From Monoplex corrugatus (Eukaryota; Mollusca; Gastropoda; Littorinimorpha; Ranellidae), in the NCBI GenBank assembly GCA_030674185.1, contig JAPXFY010000026.1:51820246-51884245 (forward strand): 64,000 nt of DNA, in the 5' to 3' direction. A program made the position numbers and the translations under genes. Below, one piece after another: positions 1-12,714 of this stretch; within the stretch, counting starts at the first letter, position 1; each line of letters begins with the position of its first letter. Below the pieces are notes generated by a model. The model had not been told where the DNA came from and did not search any database. It saw only the letters and a program-made list of their open reading frames with translations.

Positions 1-241
1 TTTTTCATATACATTCGGGAAAAAACTGGTCCCAAGCTTTTTAAAATGATAAGGTCAAATGATGTGTGCCCAAAATAGATTATGCCCCTTGGTGATGGCA
101 TTTCTATCAGACCATCTCCAATGACTGATGAATACAAAATGCTTCCAAGTTCAACGACACCGCAAAGATCATACCTATCTATCCAAAACATGATTAGTTA
201 CTGAATGATAGCGACACCATAATGCTTTCATGAAAAATATC

Positions 242-244
<3 letters not shown>

Positions 245-296
<52 letters not shown>

Positions 297-883
297 CCTC
301 TCTCTCTTGATCTATCTATCTGTTGAGAGAAATGTACATGTATACATGTATACGTGGTATGAATGTGTGCATGGGTGATGGATGGATGGATGTATCCATG
401 CATAGATTTGTTTCAATTGTGTATGGGTTGATGGCCTTCACAATTAAAACATTGTCAGTGTCAATGTCACACTCTCTGTTACATTGGGAGTGGCTTGAGA
501 AAGTGGAGAGGAGGATGGAAGAGGAGAGGGAAGAGAGTTCAGAACTCAGACTGTGACAGTGAGAACAACATGGAGACAGACAGACTGCACGAGCAATGTG
601 CAAAACAAACTTTAGAAAATAATCTGTGCATTTGAAGGTCAACGCTTCATTCTATAATGATGCATAATGATGAGTAATGTGCTCTGATTCATGACATATT
701 GTTCTTTGACATAATTATGACATACATTAAGGTAGATACTAATTATGACATAAAGTATACATTAACTTGATTAAGGCAGACGTTGTTGATGCACATTGGT
801 AATTAATGATGAGATCTGTATAGTGTAAATCTGGATTTAATTTCAAAGAAAAGAAGTTTCAATGCAATCGCAAAGAAAGGGAA

Positions 884-947
<64 letters not shown>

Positions 948-974
948 ACTCACTCTCTCCAGCATACATTAAAA

Positions 975-1020
<46 letters not shown>

Positions 1021-1589
1021 TTCCAGCATGCTTGAAAAATACCAATCTCTCTCTCTCTTCTCTCTCTTTCTCTCGCTTCCCCCTTCCCATCTTCTCCTTT
1101 CACTCTCCTCTTTAGTTCTGAAGCCACTCCCTATTGCAGAGAACTTTTAACGATTAATTCATTTGCTAGGTTGTGTGCTGATTACGCAGCACCAAAAATA
1201 CCATTTCTCAAAGCAATTAATCTGAACAAAGCACAGATTCTACTGTCTACAGGAGAAACTAGATACATTCTATTGACTCGAAGTAAAGTGACTATGAGAA
1301 AATGCTACTCTGACCCTGCCAGTGATTTACTGCATAATTGACCACAGTTGTAACAATTTAACAAAACAGAAAATAAAACCACATCTGACATATGGGTTTC
1401 TGAACAACCAAAGTGCTTAATATTTTCTCTCAGTTCTTTCTGTTGATCTTCCAGACCATCAGTATTATCCCCCTCCCCCCCCCCCCTCTCTCTCTCTCTC
1501 TCACTTAGTAGATCTATAAGAAATGGCAGATAGGAAAACTGGTTTATTTATGTGTGCTAATATTTATGTTGCTGAAAAACAGAATTAAG

Positions 1590-1670
<81 letters not shown>

Positions 1671-2294
1671 TTCTCAGTCAATCAATCATCAATACCATTT
1701 CCTCTTTCCCTCCTTCTCTGAGTTTCTCCATCAATCAATCCATCCATCCATGGCTCAGCTTATTTTACACAGGAAAACTGTGTACCCTGTGACATAATAC
1801 AAGTAGAAATCAAGGAATATCCCAGTTTTCCCATCTAAGTAAACTCCAAACAAGACAGAATTACTGAGAACATTGTGGCTGCAATGAATAATGATACTCA
1901 GTTAACTGAATGTTCAATTCTTCAGTTCCATACACCACCTCTTCCTGATTACTTATCCCACCCTACCTCCCACACACAGTATCATATAAAATCATTAAAA
2001 GATTTATACCAGATTCCATCTGCACATGTACAGTATCATAATATTAATAATAATAAAAATCAAACTGATACAGTAGATTCATCTGTGTCATACAATGAAC
2101 TCCCCACTCCACACATACAGTATCACATGCTTTGGTTTTCCATAACTTGTGCATAGATATCTTTTACAACTCATAACTATACACACTGTAACTGTTCCTA
2201 CAAGACATGTGTTTTATCTTCTAATTTTACATTACTATCAGAAGTATGTACACACTTAACATCCTGATGTTCTTTTCCAGCAATGAATCATGAC

Positions 2295-2374
<80 letters not shown>
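245..2374. repeat. Cluster of (CT)n microsatellites
   Basis: Long dinucleotide CT runs occur at about 245-308, 886-943, 978-1021, 1484-1502, 1592-1673 and 2296-2374, with a short poly-C run before 1484. The DNA between them is AT-rich and contains no credible coding frame. Reading frames across these runs are Ser/Leu or Arg/Glu low-complexity artefacts. Confidence 0.95.
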
Positions 2375-2376
<2 letters not shown>

Positions 2377-3864
2377 TCGAGCAATATTTTTTCAGATAAG
2401 TGAATGCACATTGTTTTGTTCACACTGCTTAGGTATCATGTTGTTCACCAAGTATGCATACTGTTGTTTTTTGTTTTTATTTCAAATGGTGGCATTGCTT
2501 AGCTACATGATCATTAATGTGTATATATTTGATGTTCTGCCTGCAAAGTACATGTATACACATGAAGAGGATTCCAGCACAAGCAGGTCTGCACATATCC
2601 AGATCTGAGAGATCAGAAAAACCTTCACTCTTTATCTAGCAGGCGATAACCAGAAGGATCAAACACCCTAAACTTTCTGACTGGAAAATTGACGTCTTCA
2701 TCACTTGCCTGTCATGCCTATCACTCACTCAGTGATTTACTGAAGTTCTTCACTGAGCGAGTAAGTTTGCCTCACCACTTCCGATTTGGCATTCCATGCT
2801 GTGTTAACTGCGACTACTACTGGTTAAACACTTAGGAATTAAGTGGCAATGTGGACCTTGAACAAAGCTCTGTGATACTCACTCCAAGTTACATTATGCC
2901 CAGACACAAAGTCCTCCATTGTCCAGTGGTCCCAATTTTTCATCTTTCAGGTTAAAGTGCAGCCTGAGTGTACATGTAATGTATGCATGTAGTGATGTAC
3001 TGATGTAGTGATGTATTATCAAAAACATTTTTATGATTATCCTACAAAGTTCACGGCACTTAAAAGGCTGTATAATATTAATAACATCAGAATCTTTGCA
3101 CATACGCAAAAATGTCAACAACAAAAATCGCAAACATGATCCAAAGTTCAGTCAAAATGACTGCATGTACAATACAAAATTAAAAATAGTTCTTTATAAT
3201 TCTAATTTCACAATAAAATGAAAAAACTGAGATTCAAACATAATGTAATGATAACATCATGCTCGACAGTACTCTACACTCTGGAAGCTTAAAACACAGG
3301 AACACAGGTCAATAATGACTGAGACAAACTCCATCATTTTCTTTTGCCATCTTTTGAATCATTTCCATTGCATGCACCTCTATTACTGTTATTCTTGTTC
3401 TTGGTTTTTTGTTGTTATTTTTGGTGGTGGTGATTATTGCTTTTGTTAATAACAACATGGCAGAAAGAATTCTCAACTATCAAGTACAGACTGAATTCTC
3501 AACTATCAAGTACAGACTGATTTTTATCAACTTTGAACAACATTCAATTTCTAGTACACGTTATAAATATAGTTCTATAAGGAGTCAAACTATACATTTT
3601 ACTTTCAGTCTGAATGGCAGTTTTGTTATTGTGAATGCCTGTTTCAGAGACCGAGGAGAGTGTGGGTTTTGATTTGACTTGTACATCCATAATTGGCGCT
3701 TTTTAAATATCACAATTACAGGACACAGTACTTGAATTTGAACTAACAGAAGGAGTGCAGCCAGAAATGAAATAAATAAATTTTTATGCATGTGGATCAA
3801 TAAACAAAACAACAATAAAGATGATCAAATGACACAAACAACTACCTCACTTGTTTCTGAAGAA

Positions 3865-3897
3865 CACACACACACACACACAACACACACACACACA

Positions 3898-3947
<50 letters not shown>

Positions 3948-3975
3948 ACACACAAATTATACACACACACATTCA
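3865..3975. repeat. (CA)n microsatellite
   Basis: Interrupted CA dinucleotide array. Thr-His frames across it are artefacts. Confidence 0.95.
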
Positions 3976-4774
3976 ACCGTCTAATATCACTCATAGTGAA
4001 AAGACGTTAAATCAAAGAACGAACACATATTCATGTGCACGCATGTATACACAGATACATCAATTCATTTATTTTAAAGTAAGACTGAAAATCCAAATGA
4101 ATACAAAAGTTTTTACTACTAACAGTGATACAATTATCAATACACAAGTACTATGCTACATAAGTAACATATCTTAAACCTGCCATTTTGTTAAATGTCA
4201 GTGGGAATCAGGACTGTACAAAGACAGGCAGGGCTTTCACCGACCATTAAGGGTCACAAATCAGTATCTAAGGCCCTCCAAAAGGAGGGAAAAAAAAGAA
4301 ACAGAAAAAAAAAAGCAATGTAGGTCCCCTTGCTTCCAGTTCTAATAATGGTCATGGCTCAAGACTGAGTCTATGAATCATGGCTCTTTAAAACAAAACA
4401 AACAAAAAAACAAAAAAAGGCATGAAAGTTATCTCTCAGGGCTTAAAGAGGACCCTCTCTAAGTGACCTTGAAAAACGTGGAAAACAGGTCATCAGGAAT
4501 CGCACATGAAGAGCACTTTACATTTTCTCATCAGAATGACTACTCTGAGTGGTCATGATACTGTTACTAGTGTTAGTCATGTTACACTCCTTTCCCATTA
4601 CAAGAAAAGCTATGGTCAGCAAATTACTATAGTTTACCAAGAAATCTTTGGCCTTTGTGTAGCATAATAAGAATAAACATGATTATTTGGTGATTCTAAA
4701 GGCATGTGTGTATACATACATGTACACTGTGTCTTTGTGTATGCCACAGTAGTGTGTGTGTCACTGTTTTGTGT

Positions 4775-4779
4775 GTGTG

Positions 4780-4839
<60 letters not shown>
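4775..4839. repeat. (GT)n microsatellite
   Basis: Nearly pure GT dinucleotide run of about 65 bp. Confidence 0.95.
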
Positions 4840-4841
<2 letters not shown>

Positions 4842-6381
4842 AATACGATGTAGTCATTGGGTAAGCTGTGTTTACTTTAGGTCTGCTTATTATGTTCTAT
4901 CTCTCTCTCTCTTTCTCTCTCTCTTCTTTGATCTCTCTCTCTCTTGACTTCTACCACTTGATCTGTCTGTATCTCTCTTGTGTAATGATACAATTAGTAT
5001 AGGGCCTATAAACAGGAACACATGAAAGAAAATACTGCTCATTTAATTAATGAAACAAGACAGGTGCCAAATCTGGACTTTCACAAAATGACAAAGAAAC
5101 AAAAAAAATCACCAAAATTAATACATAGAGCTGGGTGGAAATTTTATTGTTCTTATCACTAGTGCTTAGTAATATTAGTTTGTACTCGCTTTAAAGATTA
5201 TTTCCACTTTAATTTTAATTAGTAAAATTAGTTTCTGCTTTCAAAGATGCACAATATCATAATCGCATCATCACTTCACATTACAAGTCTGCATGTCACT
5301 TTTTGCAAATGTCACAAAATGATCTTGAAAACCCCAGCTAGTACTGTATTACTCTGTTGTTCAACTTGTTGTTTTATCAATTATTACACACAATGATCTT
5401 GAAAATCCTGGAACTGTATTAGCTACTACTCTGTTGTTGTTATTATATTACTGTATCAAGTATTTGTTCTTTACACAAAATTATTTGCACATTAACTTAC
5501 AGAAATAAATTGTTCACACACATCATCATGATCTGAATATACTCAGTGTTAGTATATAAGCAGTATACTAGTATAGTATAATATCAAAAACTGACATTTC
5601 TCTTTCATGCGTATATCTTTAAGATCCAAATACTATCTTTATAAGAGCTTTATCTTACTCTATCACTCTAATAAACATTACAGAAAATTTTACATCATTG
5701 TGGTGATTAAAACAGTCACTAAATTAAAACATTTCATTCTTATTTTCCACCATTCAAAACCTTGTCTCTAATTATTCTCAAAAGATAAGCGATAGACCTA
5801 TAACTATTCTGCTTTTCCATTTTTTATATTTGTGATTTTGATTGAAGTCTATGGTTTCCACATGGTTCATGAGCTGTTAGGTTTAACTGTTAGGCCTATT
5901 AAATTTTCGCTTTTTGCTGAAACTTTGAAAAGCAGTTTTTCCTATTTACACCTGTGATCACAGTTGTGGATTTATATGTATCTTACTAACACAGCCTTTC
6001 CAAGTGTTGTCATTAATGACTTTAAAAAACTTAATTATTCAATGATTTTAAAATTGGACCCCTAAGTCCTATAGGCCTATATATAGATCTATACAAACTT
6101 CTATTCCGATTTGTTATTATAAAAGCAGCAAACTTACTGAACCATATAATTAATATTTACATTTCTAAAGTTACAATATTATCAACAGACCACTTTTCTG
6201 TTTTTCCCCTCGTTCACTGCGTAAGCCAAAGCAATCGATTAAGCGATCGATCCAAAGAGAATTAATGAGATATGTGGTACATCTCGGAAACCCACACCTT
6301 CAGAAGCAAGTGACCTACAAAAGCAAACACACAGGTGTTCACAATCAAGTTGCTCATCTGATCAACAACTCTCCTACTCAC

Positions 6382-6406
6382 CCATTTTTTCGTTCCTGCT
6401 TGACAT
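6382..6406 (-). CDS. Candidate first coding exon of an unrecognised minus-strand gene
   Basis: On the minus strand an ATG (6404-6406) in the context CGCCATGT is followed by eight codons (MSSRNEKM plus one base) and then a good donor, GTGAGT (6376-6381). The upstream flank (6410-6640) is richer in GC and CpG than its surroundings, as expected for a promoter or 5' UTR. No family can be assigned from so few residues. The rest of the gene would lie left of the window or be hidden in 1-6375. This is a weak inference and could be chance. Confidence 0.25.
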
Positions 6407-7424
6407 GGCGTTGAATTGGCCCACGATCACGACGCATACGTTTCCTCGTGCATGATGGTGAGGTCACTGCAGTCAAACAACGCACTCAATCGCTTCACCA
6501 TCGACCAAAATCCATCAGAACACTGAACCACTGTTTCCGGAAGCCGTATTACGGACGAGGTCAAGGTCGACGAGGCTGTACTTAACCTCCGTTTAGTGAT
6601 TCAGACTAAATAAGGAGATGCTGCACGCTCTTGCGCCACGTAAAGTGTCAGAAAATGGGAAGAATTTCTCTGTTTCTGTATCATTTCATACATCAGCTAT
6701 GCCTTTCGTATCATACTACCACCTCAATTCATATTTCTACAATTTTCTTCTCATTAGAAAAATGTCGTCTGCTTCGCACTGGGTTTGCAGCTCAAGAGAG
6801 ACAACTCTTAAAAATTATAACAGCCGTTACAGAGTTCTCCTTCTTTATTATGGTAAACACAACTTGACAACGAGGAGCGTGACCACTGACCGACATAAGA
6901 TCTGTGTGGGCCCGACCACTGAATAGGAAAAAATAAAGAATAACTAATACAAAAGTTAAACTTTCAGTCAGAAGGTTGGGGTTTGATTCTGCCTTAGTAT
7001 CTCCCACCTGATGGGTAAAGGGTGGAGAATTTTCCTTTCAGCATGCAGTATGTGTGCAGACCTGTTAATGCAGAACATCAAATTTGCTCACATCAATTGA
7101 TCAAAAATGAATAAGAAGACATGTCAGTGTCCGGTGGCTTATGGCAGCATGAAAACATCCAACATGCACCTAGAACGGAGTATGCAGACCGTTCAGCAAA
7201 AATAACATACGCACGCAGCCAAAAAAACAGGTAGGGCTAAACATCAAAGAGAAATGCATTAATTAAAATTGGAGAAATAAAACAAATGATATGCCTACAG
7301 TATTTCCAATTACAAACAAAAGAAAAGAACGGAGAAAAGCAAACATTTAAGACAGGAAGAGAAAAGGAAGAAAACTGAACAAGGTGGATAGACGTTATAA
7401 ATAGAATGTACTTGACAATGTGGT

Positions 7425-7995
7425 GTCCCCCCGTAGGGATGCCGGGGCTCTTTCAGCATAAATGGTATCCCTGCCTTCTGGAAATTCTGTGCCAGAAATT
7501 TCCTCTTTTCTGTCATTCTCTTTGTTTCTGCCTTCTTCCTTTGCTTTCTGTCATTTCTTCTATCATTTTCTGCCTTGTTGGTCCATTCACCTGTATGTGT
7601 TCGATAAAGTCTTACGTACTTTTTCCTTGGATTGATAATTGGGTAGGCCTACATGTAGGCCTACTAAGTGCATTTTGGCTGTAGGGAGGTGAGATATGTG
7701 GAAGCAATTTTAGGTAACTTAGTCCTGTTTTACATATATTTTTGGTGTTCTTAGGTATGCTTAAATTTATATTCAGGTGTGTTTTTTAAATCCCCGGTGT
7801 GATAAAATGGACGGAGTGGTCAACTCCGCAGGCATGTCCTTAGATTATGTGCGAGAATGCATTGATATGTGTACTTAATTTTCTTTTCCTTTCTTTTTTT
7901 CCTGTTGAAAGTTTCGTATGTTTTGAAGCGGTTGTAGCCCTAATATGGCTCTAAGCAGTCGGCTGGACTTTTTAAACAACAATAACAATGACAAT
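7425..7995 (+). repeat. Short interspersed repeat, family R copy 1
   Basis: A ~570-bp unit with a recognisable head (GGGCTCTTTCAGCATAAATG and a pyrimidine-rich block ending TTGGTCCATTCACCTGTA) and tail (CCTAATATGGCTCTAAGCAG, then CGGCTGG, then an AAC/AAT-rich run). The same head and tail recur on the opposite strand at about 16104-20760, 21540-22060 and 58985-60335. The tail resembles the 3' ends of molluscan SINEs, but no tRNA-like head is visible. I call it SINE-like only. Confidence 0.7.
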
Positions 7996-8169
7996 AACAA
8001 AGTGGTGAAAGTGGGAATTAATGATGAAATGGTCTTGAACGAATTTTTGCTCAAACAGGTTGCATTGTGGGAACAAACAGATATGAATGCTGCTGTACAC
8101 ATTAAGCCAAGAAAATGCAAAAACGATGATCCACGGAGATTCTGAGATATGGAGTGGTCATAAGGGTAG

Positions 8170-8281
8170 AGAGGGAGAGAGAGAAAGTGGATACAGAGAG
8201 AAACGGGGGGGGGGGGGGGGGTGTTGACGGAGAGAGAGAGAGAGAGAGAAACGACAGACAGACAGACAGAGAGACTCACGG

Positions 8282-8317
<36 letters not shown>

Positions 8318-8340
8318 GACAGACAGACAGACAGAGAGAC
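8170..8340. repeat. (GA)n and poly-G simple repeats
   Basis: GA runs, a poly-G run of about 15 near 8207-8222 and (GACA)n stretches. No coding content. Confidence 0.9.
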
Positions 8341-9144
8341 CCCACACAAAAAGATAGAAATTCCATTTGAAATTATAAAGTAATGCAGAAAAAAAAGACA
8401 ACAGCCTGAACTTGGAATTGAGATAAGTGGACCTGTCTGATGTGTAAAACCGGCAGTTGTACTTCTCTCGTTTGCTGTCTACACGACAAGGCCATCATCT
8501 GCCACTCATTGTGGCCAGTTTCTCTTTGTTTGTTTGTTTGTTTGTTGTTTTGTTGTTGTTGTTGTTTCGTATTGCCGGCTGCCCTATCGAGTTGCAGAAC
8601 TCAGTTCTTCTCCACTCTCAGTGAAGCCCGGTTTAGATGACCATAGATTTGGCATTACGGTATATTGTGTGGCACCATTGTATTGTGCGAACTGAAGGCT
8701 CCCGCATCCCTCATATCTTTGATTTCAGCCTTCTAGGATTTCTCAATACACTGCTCGTTTTTGTTTGTTTGTTTGTATGTATGTTTGTTTTGTTTTTGTT
8801 TCGTTTTGTTTGTTTTTTGTTTGTTTGTTTGTGTTTTTGTTTTGTTTTTGAGATCAGAGGTGTTTCCCACAAAGCTTTGTGGGAGAGTAGGCCAATATAA
8901 TTCGATGATGATGAAATTAGATGGACAGAGGTAGTGCATGCATTGTTCCTCTCTCTCTCTCTCTCCCTCTCTCGTTATTTTGCTTTTTGATATCGCCGTT
9001 TATGATGGTGTCTTCTCTTGTTCCTTGGTCTTTCCTCTTTAGTGGTTTGATGTTCATGATGGTGTCGTCTGTACCTTGGCCTTCCCTCTTCTCTGGTAGA
9101 CTGCTTTGTGAGTTTGCTTTGGTGACGGTCATAATCATGTTGTT

Positions 9145-9238
9145 ATTGTGTGGATAGAGTAGCTCTGACATCAGTGTATTGTGTGGATAGAGTAGCTCTG
9201 ACATCAGTGTATTGTGTGGATAGAGTAGCTGACATCAG
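9145..9238. repeat. 33-bp tandem repeat, about 3 copies
   Basis: The unit starting TATTGTGTGGATAGAGTAGC repeats every 33 bp. The third copy has a 2-bp deletion. It lies just after a looser ~65-bp two-copy repeat (about 8995-9110). Confidence 0.85.
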
Positions 9239-9659
9239 TTGCTTGCTGCCTTTTCTTTGGGTCCTCTTCTCTTGTTTCTTGTCTTCATGGTTTGTTCCAG
9301 GAATCTCTAGATGCATCATTCAGTACTATCGCGCATTCCTTCATTGATTTAACATTCGGATTAGTTGTCATTCATTGAGTTTTCGGTTAGTATAGGTAGA
9401 TTCCTGTTCTCATCACATCTCCTTTGAGTCTTTGCTCTCTTTATTTTTGTCCTCCTGTTAGAAGGCACACATGATATTACACATTATCTAGTAACAGCAA
9501 ACAATAAGTCTTTTTGATGTAAGTTCATAGCACAACGTATCTACTGGTCAGTATACTAGATGAACAACAAAACATTCATCACTGTTTCATATATCGGAGC
9601 TGTTGACTTATGACTTTGTATCCATGCCATAGTTCGTACGTAGGCTATTTATTATTGGA

Positions 9660-10214
9660 TGGCTAGATTAACGGCAGATGCACATCAGAAATAGCCAGCA
9701 GAATCGGCCAAGCCAAAACAACATTCAAGAAGATGAAAAGCATTCTTACCAACAAATGCCTATAAATTACATCAGGAAGAGAGTTCTTGAATGTTATGTT
9801 GAACCAATACTGTTGTACGGTTGAGAGGCGTGGACAGTCAACAAGCAAAGCCAGAACAAGATTGAGGCAGCCGAGATGTGGTTTCTAAGAAGGATGTTGA
9901 GAGTTCCATGGACAGCAAAGAAAACAAACGAGATAGTCTTGATGGAGGCAGACACAAGTAGATCATTCCTAAGGAAGATTAGGAAAAGGCAGGCAACATT
10001 CATAGGCCATTTTATGAGGAAAGGGGAATTGGAACTCCTAGTCACAACAGGAAAGCTGGAGGGAAGGAGAGCACCGGGTAGACCCAGGGAGAAGATACTA
10101 GACGGACTTGCAGAGTGGCTGAAGACAAGGAGGGTGGAAGAAATGCTTGAGGCAACAAGAAATAGAGACAGATGGAAGTCCATGATCGCCAACGCCATGC
10201 GGCAAGGCACCTGA
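9660..10214 (+). pseudogene. 3' remnant of a non-LTR retrotransposon polymerase
   Basis: Reading + across frames gives the C-terminal tail of a LINE reverse transcriptase. Recognisable blocks are the thumb-like 'RIGQAKTTFKKMKSIL', 'VEPILLYG-EAWTV' and a long final block (9876-10214) with 'MLRVPWTAKKTNE', 'RKRQATFIGHFMRK' and a Gly/Arg-rich 'KLEGRRAPGRPREK'. This pattern is typical of the carboxyl end of APE-type LINE pol proteins. At least one in-frame stop and a frame change precede 9876. No catalytic RT motif remains, so it is a dead 5'-truncated copy. The clade is not resolved. Confidence 0.75.
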
Positions 10215-12700
10215 TGATGGTAGGCCTACAATCCACTATTTTTGCTCATAGGTTTCTTAGTCGTAGTTCGGTTTCAAATATAAGTTCAAGATTTTTGCAT
10301 TTGCCATATTTGAATTTGGAGACAGAGAGCCTAGCTACCAGTAATACATTATTGATCTTGTTTCTCTTTATGTCCGGGACGAGCTCCCTTTTTGTTATAG
10401 GCCTACCAAAAAGTGCTATTTTTTCATTCATAGCAATATGTTTATCATGATGTGTTAATATGCAGTTTTACATTCTTCCAAAAGGGCCTTAGTTTTGGAC
10501 AAGTGTAGAATGCTTGTTCGACGTACCGGTAGTCTACATCTTGGCACAAGAGGCATTTATTTGTGTCGGTGACACCCACAGTTTGTAGTAGAATGTTTAT
10601 AGGATACATGTTATGCAGGGACTTAAAATGGAGTAATCTCAGCCGAGATTCCTTTGTGCAGTTGTTATATCTCTAGCTGCGTAGGCCTATTCCTTTTCGA
10701 GTAAGACAATCAGTGGTATGATGATCCAAACTTTATTCACGAAGTTGGGTGTTCAGACCTTCCAAGACATAGATATAGTTGTTGCATTGGCTTTACCTGT
10801 AAATTTGTCAGCATGTTCATATTCCTTCGCACCCTAGTGTCCAGGACAATATATCAACGTGAGTTTTTGTAGGTTGCTATTGTTCATCGTTTCATGCCAG
10901 TCCGGGGTTCCTAATCCATTTTTTGAAAGGTTTATCGGATCAGTGAGGATGAAGGCTTGACTATATTTTAAAAACTTTATTCATTCAACTTTTTTTTAAT
11001 CTCATTAACTAGCCTACTAAAGTCAACCATTTCAAAGCATGTGTGACTGCATCAGTTTCCATCGTTAAACTACAACTGGAGGTTGTAATGTTATATAGGC
11101 CTACAGCATTTTCTTTACGTATGGTGCTTCCATTCTGTCAGGCAGTGAAGTCCGTCCAGAATTGTTCTAGGTGACTGGCCATAAGTGTAGGCCTGTACGT
11201 CTCCTTCCATGTTCGACAATTACTTTGATTTCTGCATCTATTACTTTTCTGCCACTCACGGCAGTATCTTTTCTAGATTTTTGCATTGACTGTTTTGTGC
11301 TTTGAAATGGTCCGGATAGTTCTGTCAGCTGGCATATAGGGCCTACTTGCTGAATGGATTCTTTAGTATGTCACATCCATGCTTTTCCACATCGTAGTTT
11401 ACTGCCTTTTGTTTTGAAAATTTTGTAAAGTGGATTTTGCAGTGCCCTGAAATAGGCCTCCATTTGTTCTGCGGTTAGTCTTGTCTGTATTCAGGGAAGA
11501 TCAAGCAGAACAGGCAAAGTTTCCGTGGTGGTGTCTTTTGTGGTTTCAAGGATTATTCTCATCGCTTCATTTTCAGTCTATTCTAGCTTCAAAAGGTTGG
11601 TTTATGACAACGTTGTGATGTCAAATCGACAACCCTTGATATTACACTTTAGTATAACTGTAAGAAAAACACTGTTCAGAACCTTTGGTTGCCATTGGTT
11701 TATAGATGGGTAGCCTTTTTTTTTTACTTGAATGTAATGTTTTTAAAATCATGCTTTTTTAAAATGTATTCATTTCTTTTTGGTCAAAATTCTGACAACT
11801 GACTCCAAGATAGAGCAAACACTTCGTTTGATATTGGTTATGTAACTGGTGAAATGTCCTTCCCAGCTGCTTTCTTATCAAGAGTGCCGAACAGCAGGCT
11901 AGTGACGATTGTTTCTCGGTAGGCCTACCACTTACTTGTTCATCTGTTCTTGGGCTGCCTGCTTCCTTTCATGTGTACGCTTACCCATCTTGTAGATGAA
12001 CATGTCATCAGCAGATGCGAGTATAACAGCTGGTCTATTGTTACTCAGATCAGCAAGTCTTTTAGGTAGGTGTTGTAAAGGACTGGAGAAAGTGTCATTA
12101 CTTGAGGGAGTCCCATGAAGAATTTTCAAGGTGCTAACACCAATCCGAAGTCGAAGAAGTAGGCTTACCACTCTTTCTTGAAGTGCAACAGCATTATATC
12201 TTGTGATTGACAGATTTATCCATTAAAACATAGTTGGTTAAGATTGTAACATTCGAAACATAAATGGAAAAAACACAGTCACAGCTTTACGTAACAAAGA
12301 TGCCTTATTTTACATGGATTCCAGCTTCTGAACACATAACGTTTTCGTGACGGACTGGCTACTAGGAGACGGTGCCAAAAACGTTCCCTCCTGACAGACT
12401 GTAACCCTGGTGCCGGTAAGGTGTTGTCCCATTCAGACAGATTGTCCATATAGTGCCGGTCTATTTGTTAAAAGTTCTGGCAGCTTTCACTGTAAAGAAT
12501 ATCCGGAACAACTACCAGTAGGCCTACCCTTTAGCAAAAGGTTTAGCTAAGAGACAGTGTTTAGTTGGTGTAACTTTACACTTGATGCTCTTACCGGTAA
12601 CGGAATAAAGTGACCCACTGACCAGGAAATTCCAATGCCACGTGCGAGATCCTATCTTCGTTGATAAACTGTCTGCTAGGTAGGCCTACTATACGTGGGA
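10215..12700. other. Gene-free stretch rich in TAGGCCTA
   Basis: No open frame or RNA gene could be supported. Several TAGGCCTA palindromes occur (for example near 10220, 10398, 10682, 11097, 11922, 12522 and 12680). Nothing else recognisable. Confidence 0.5.
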
Positions 12701-12714
12701 ATTTACGAGTTATT

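Larger units (their letters stand above)
2375..6375. other. Gene-free AT-rich stretch
   Basis: No gene, RNA or recognisable transposon was found. It contains a 25-bp tandem duplication near 3469-3518, a (CA)n array at 3865-3975, a (GT)n array at 4775-4839 and short CT runs at 4899-4944. If the candidate exon at 6382-6406 is real, this would be its first intron. Confidence 0.6.

Noticed and set aside
3790..4177. His/Thr-rich and Ser/Leu-rich frames over microsatellites (also at 4634-4947, 7875-8366, 22298-22582 and 25307-25798)
   Set aside because: They are translations of CA, CT or GA dinucleotide runs with no family signature.
9145..9238. CRISPR-like array
   Set aside because: Contiguous 33-bp tandem repeats without spacers in a eukaryotic context.
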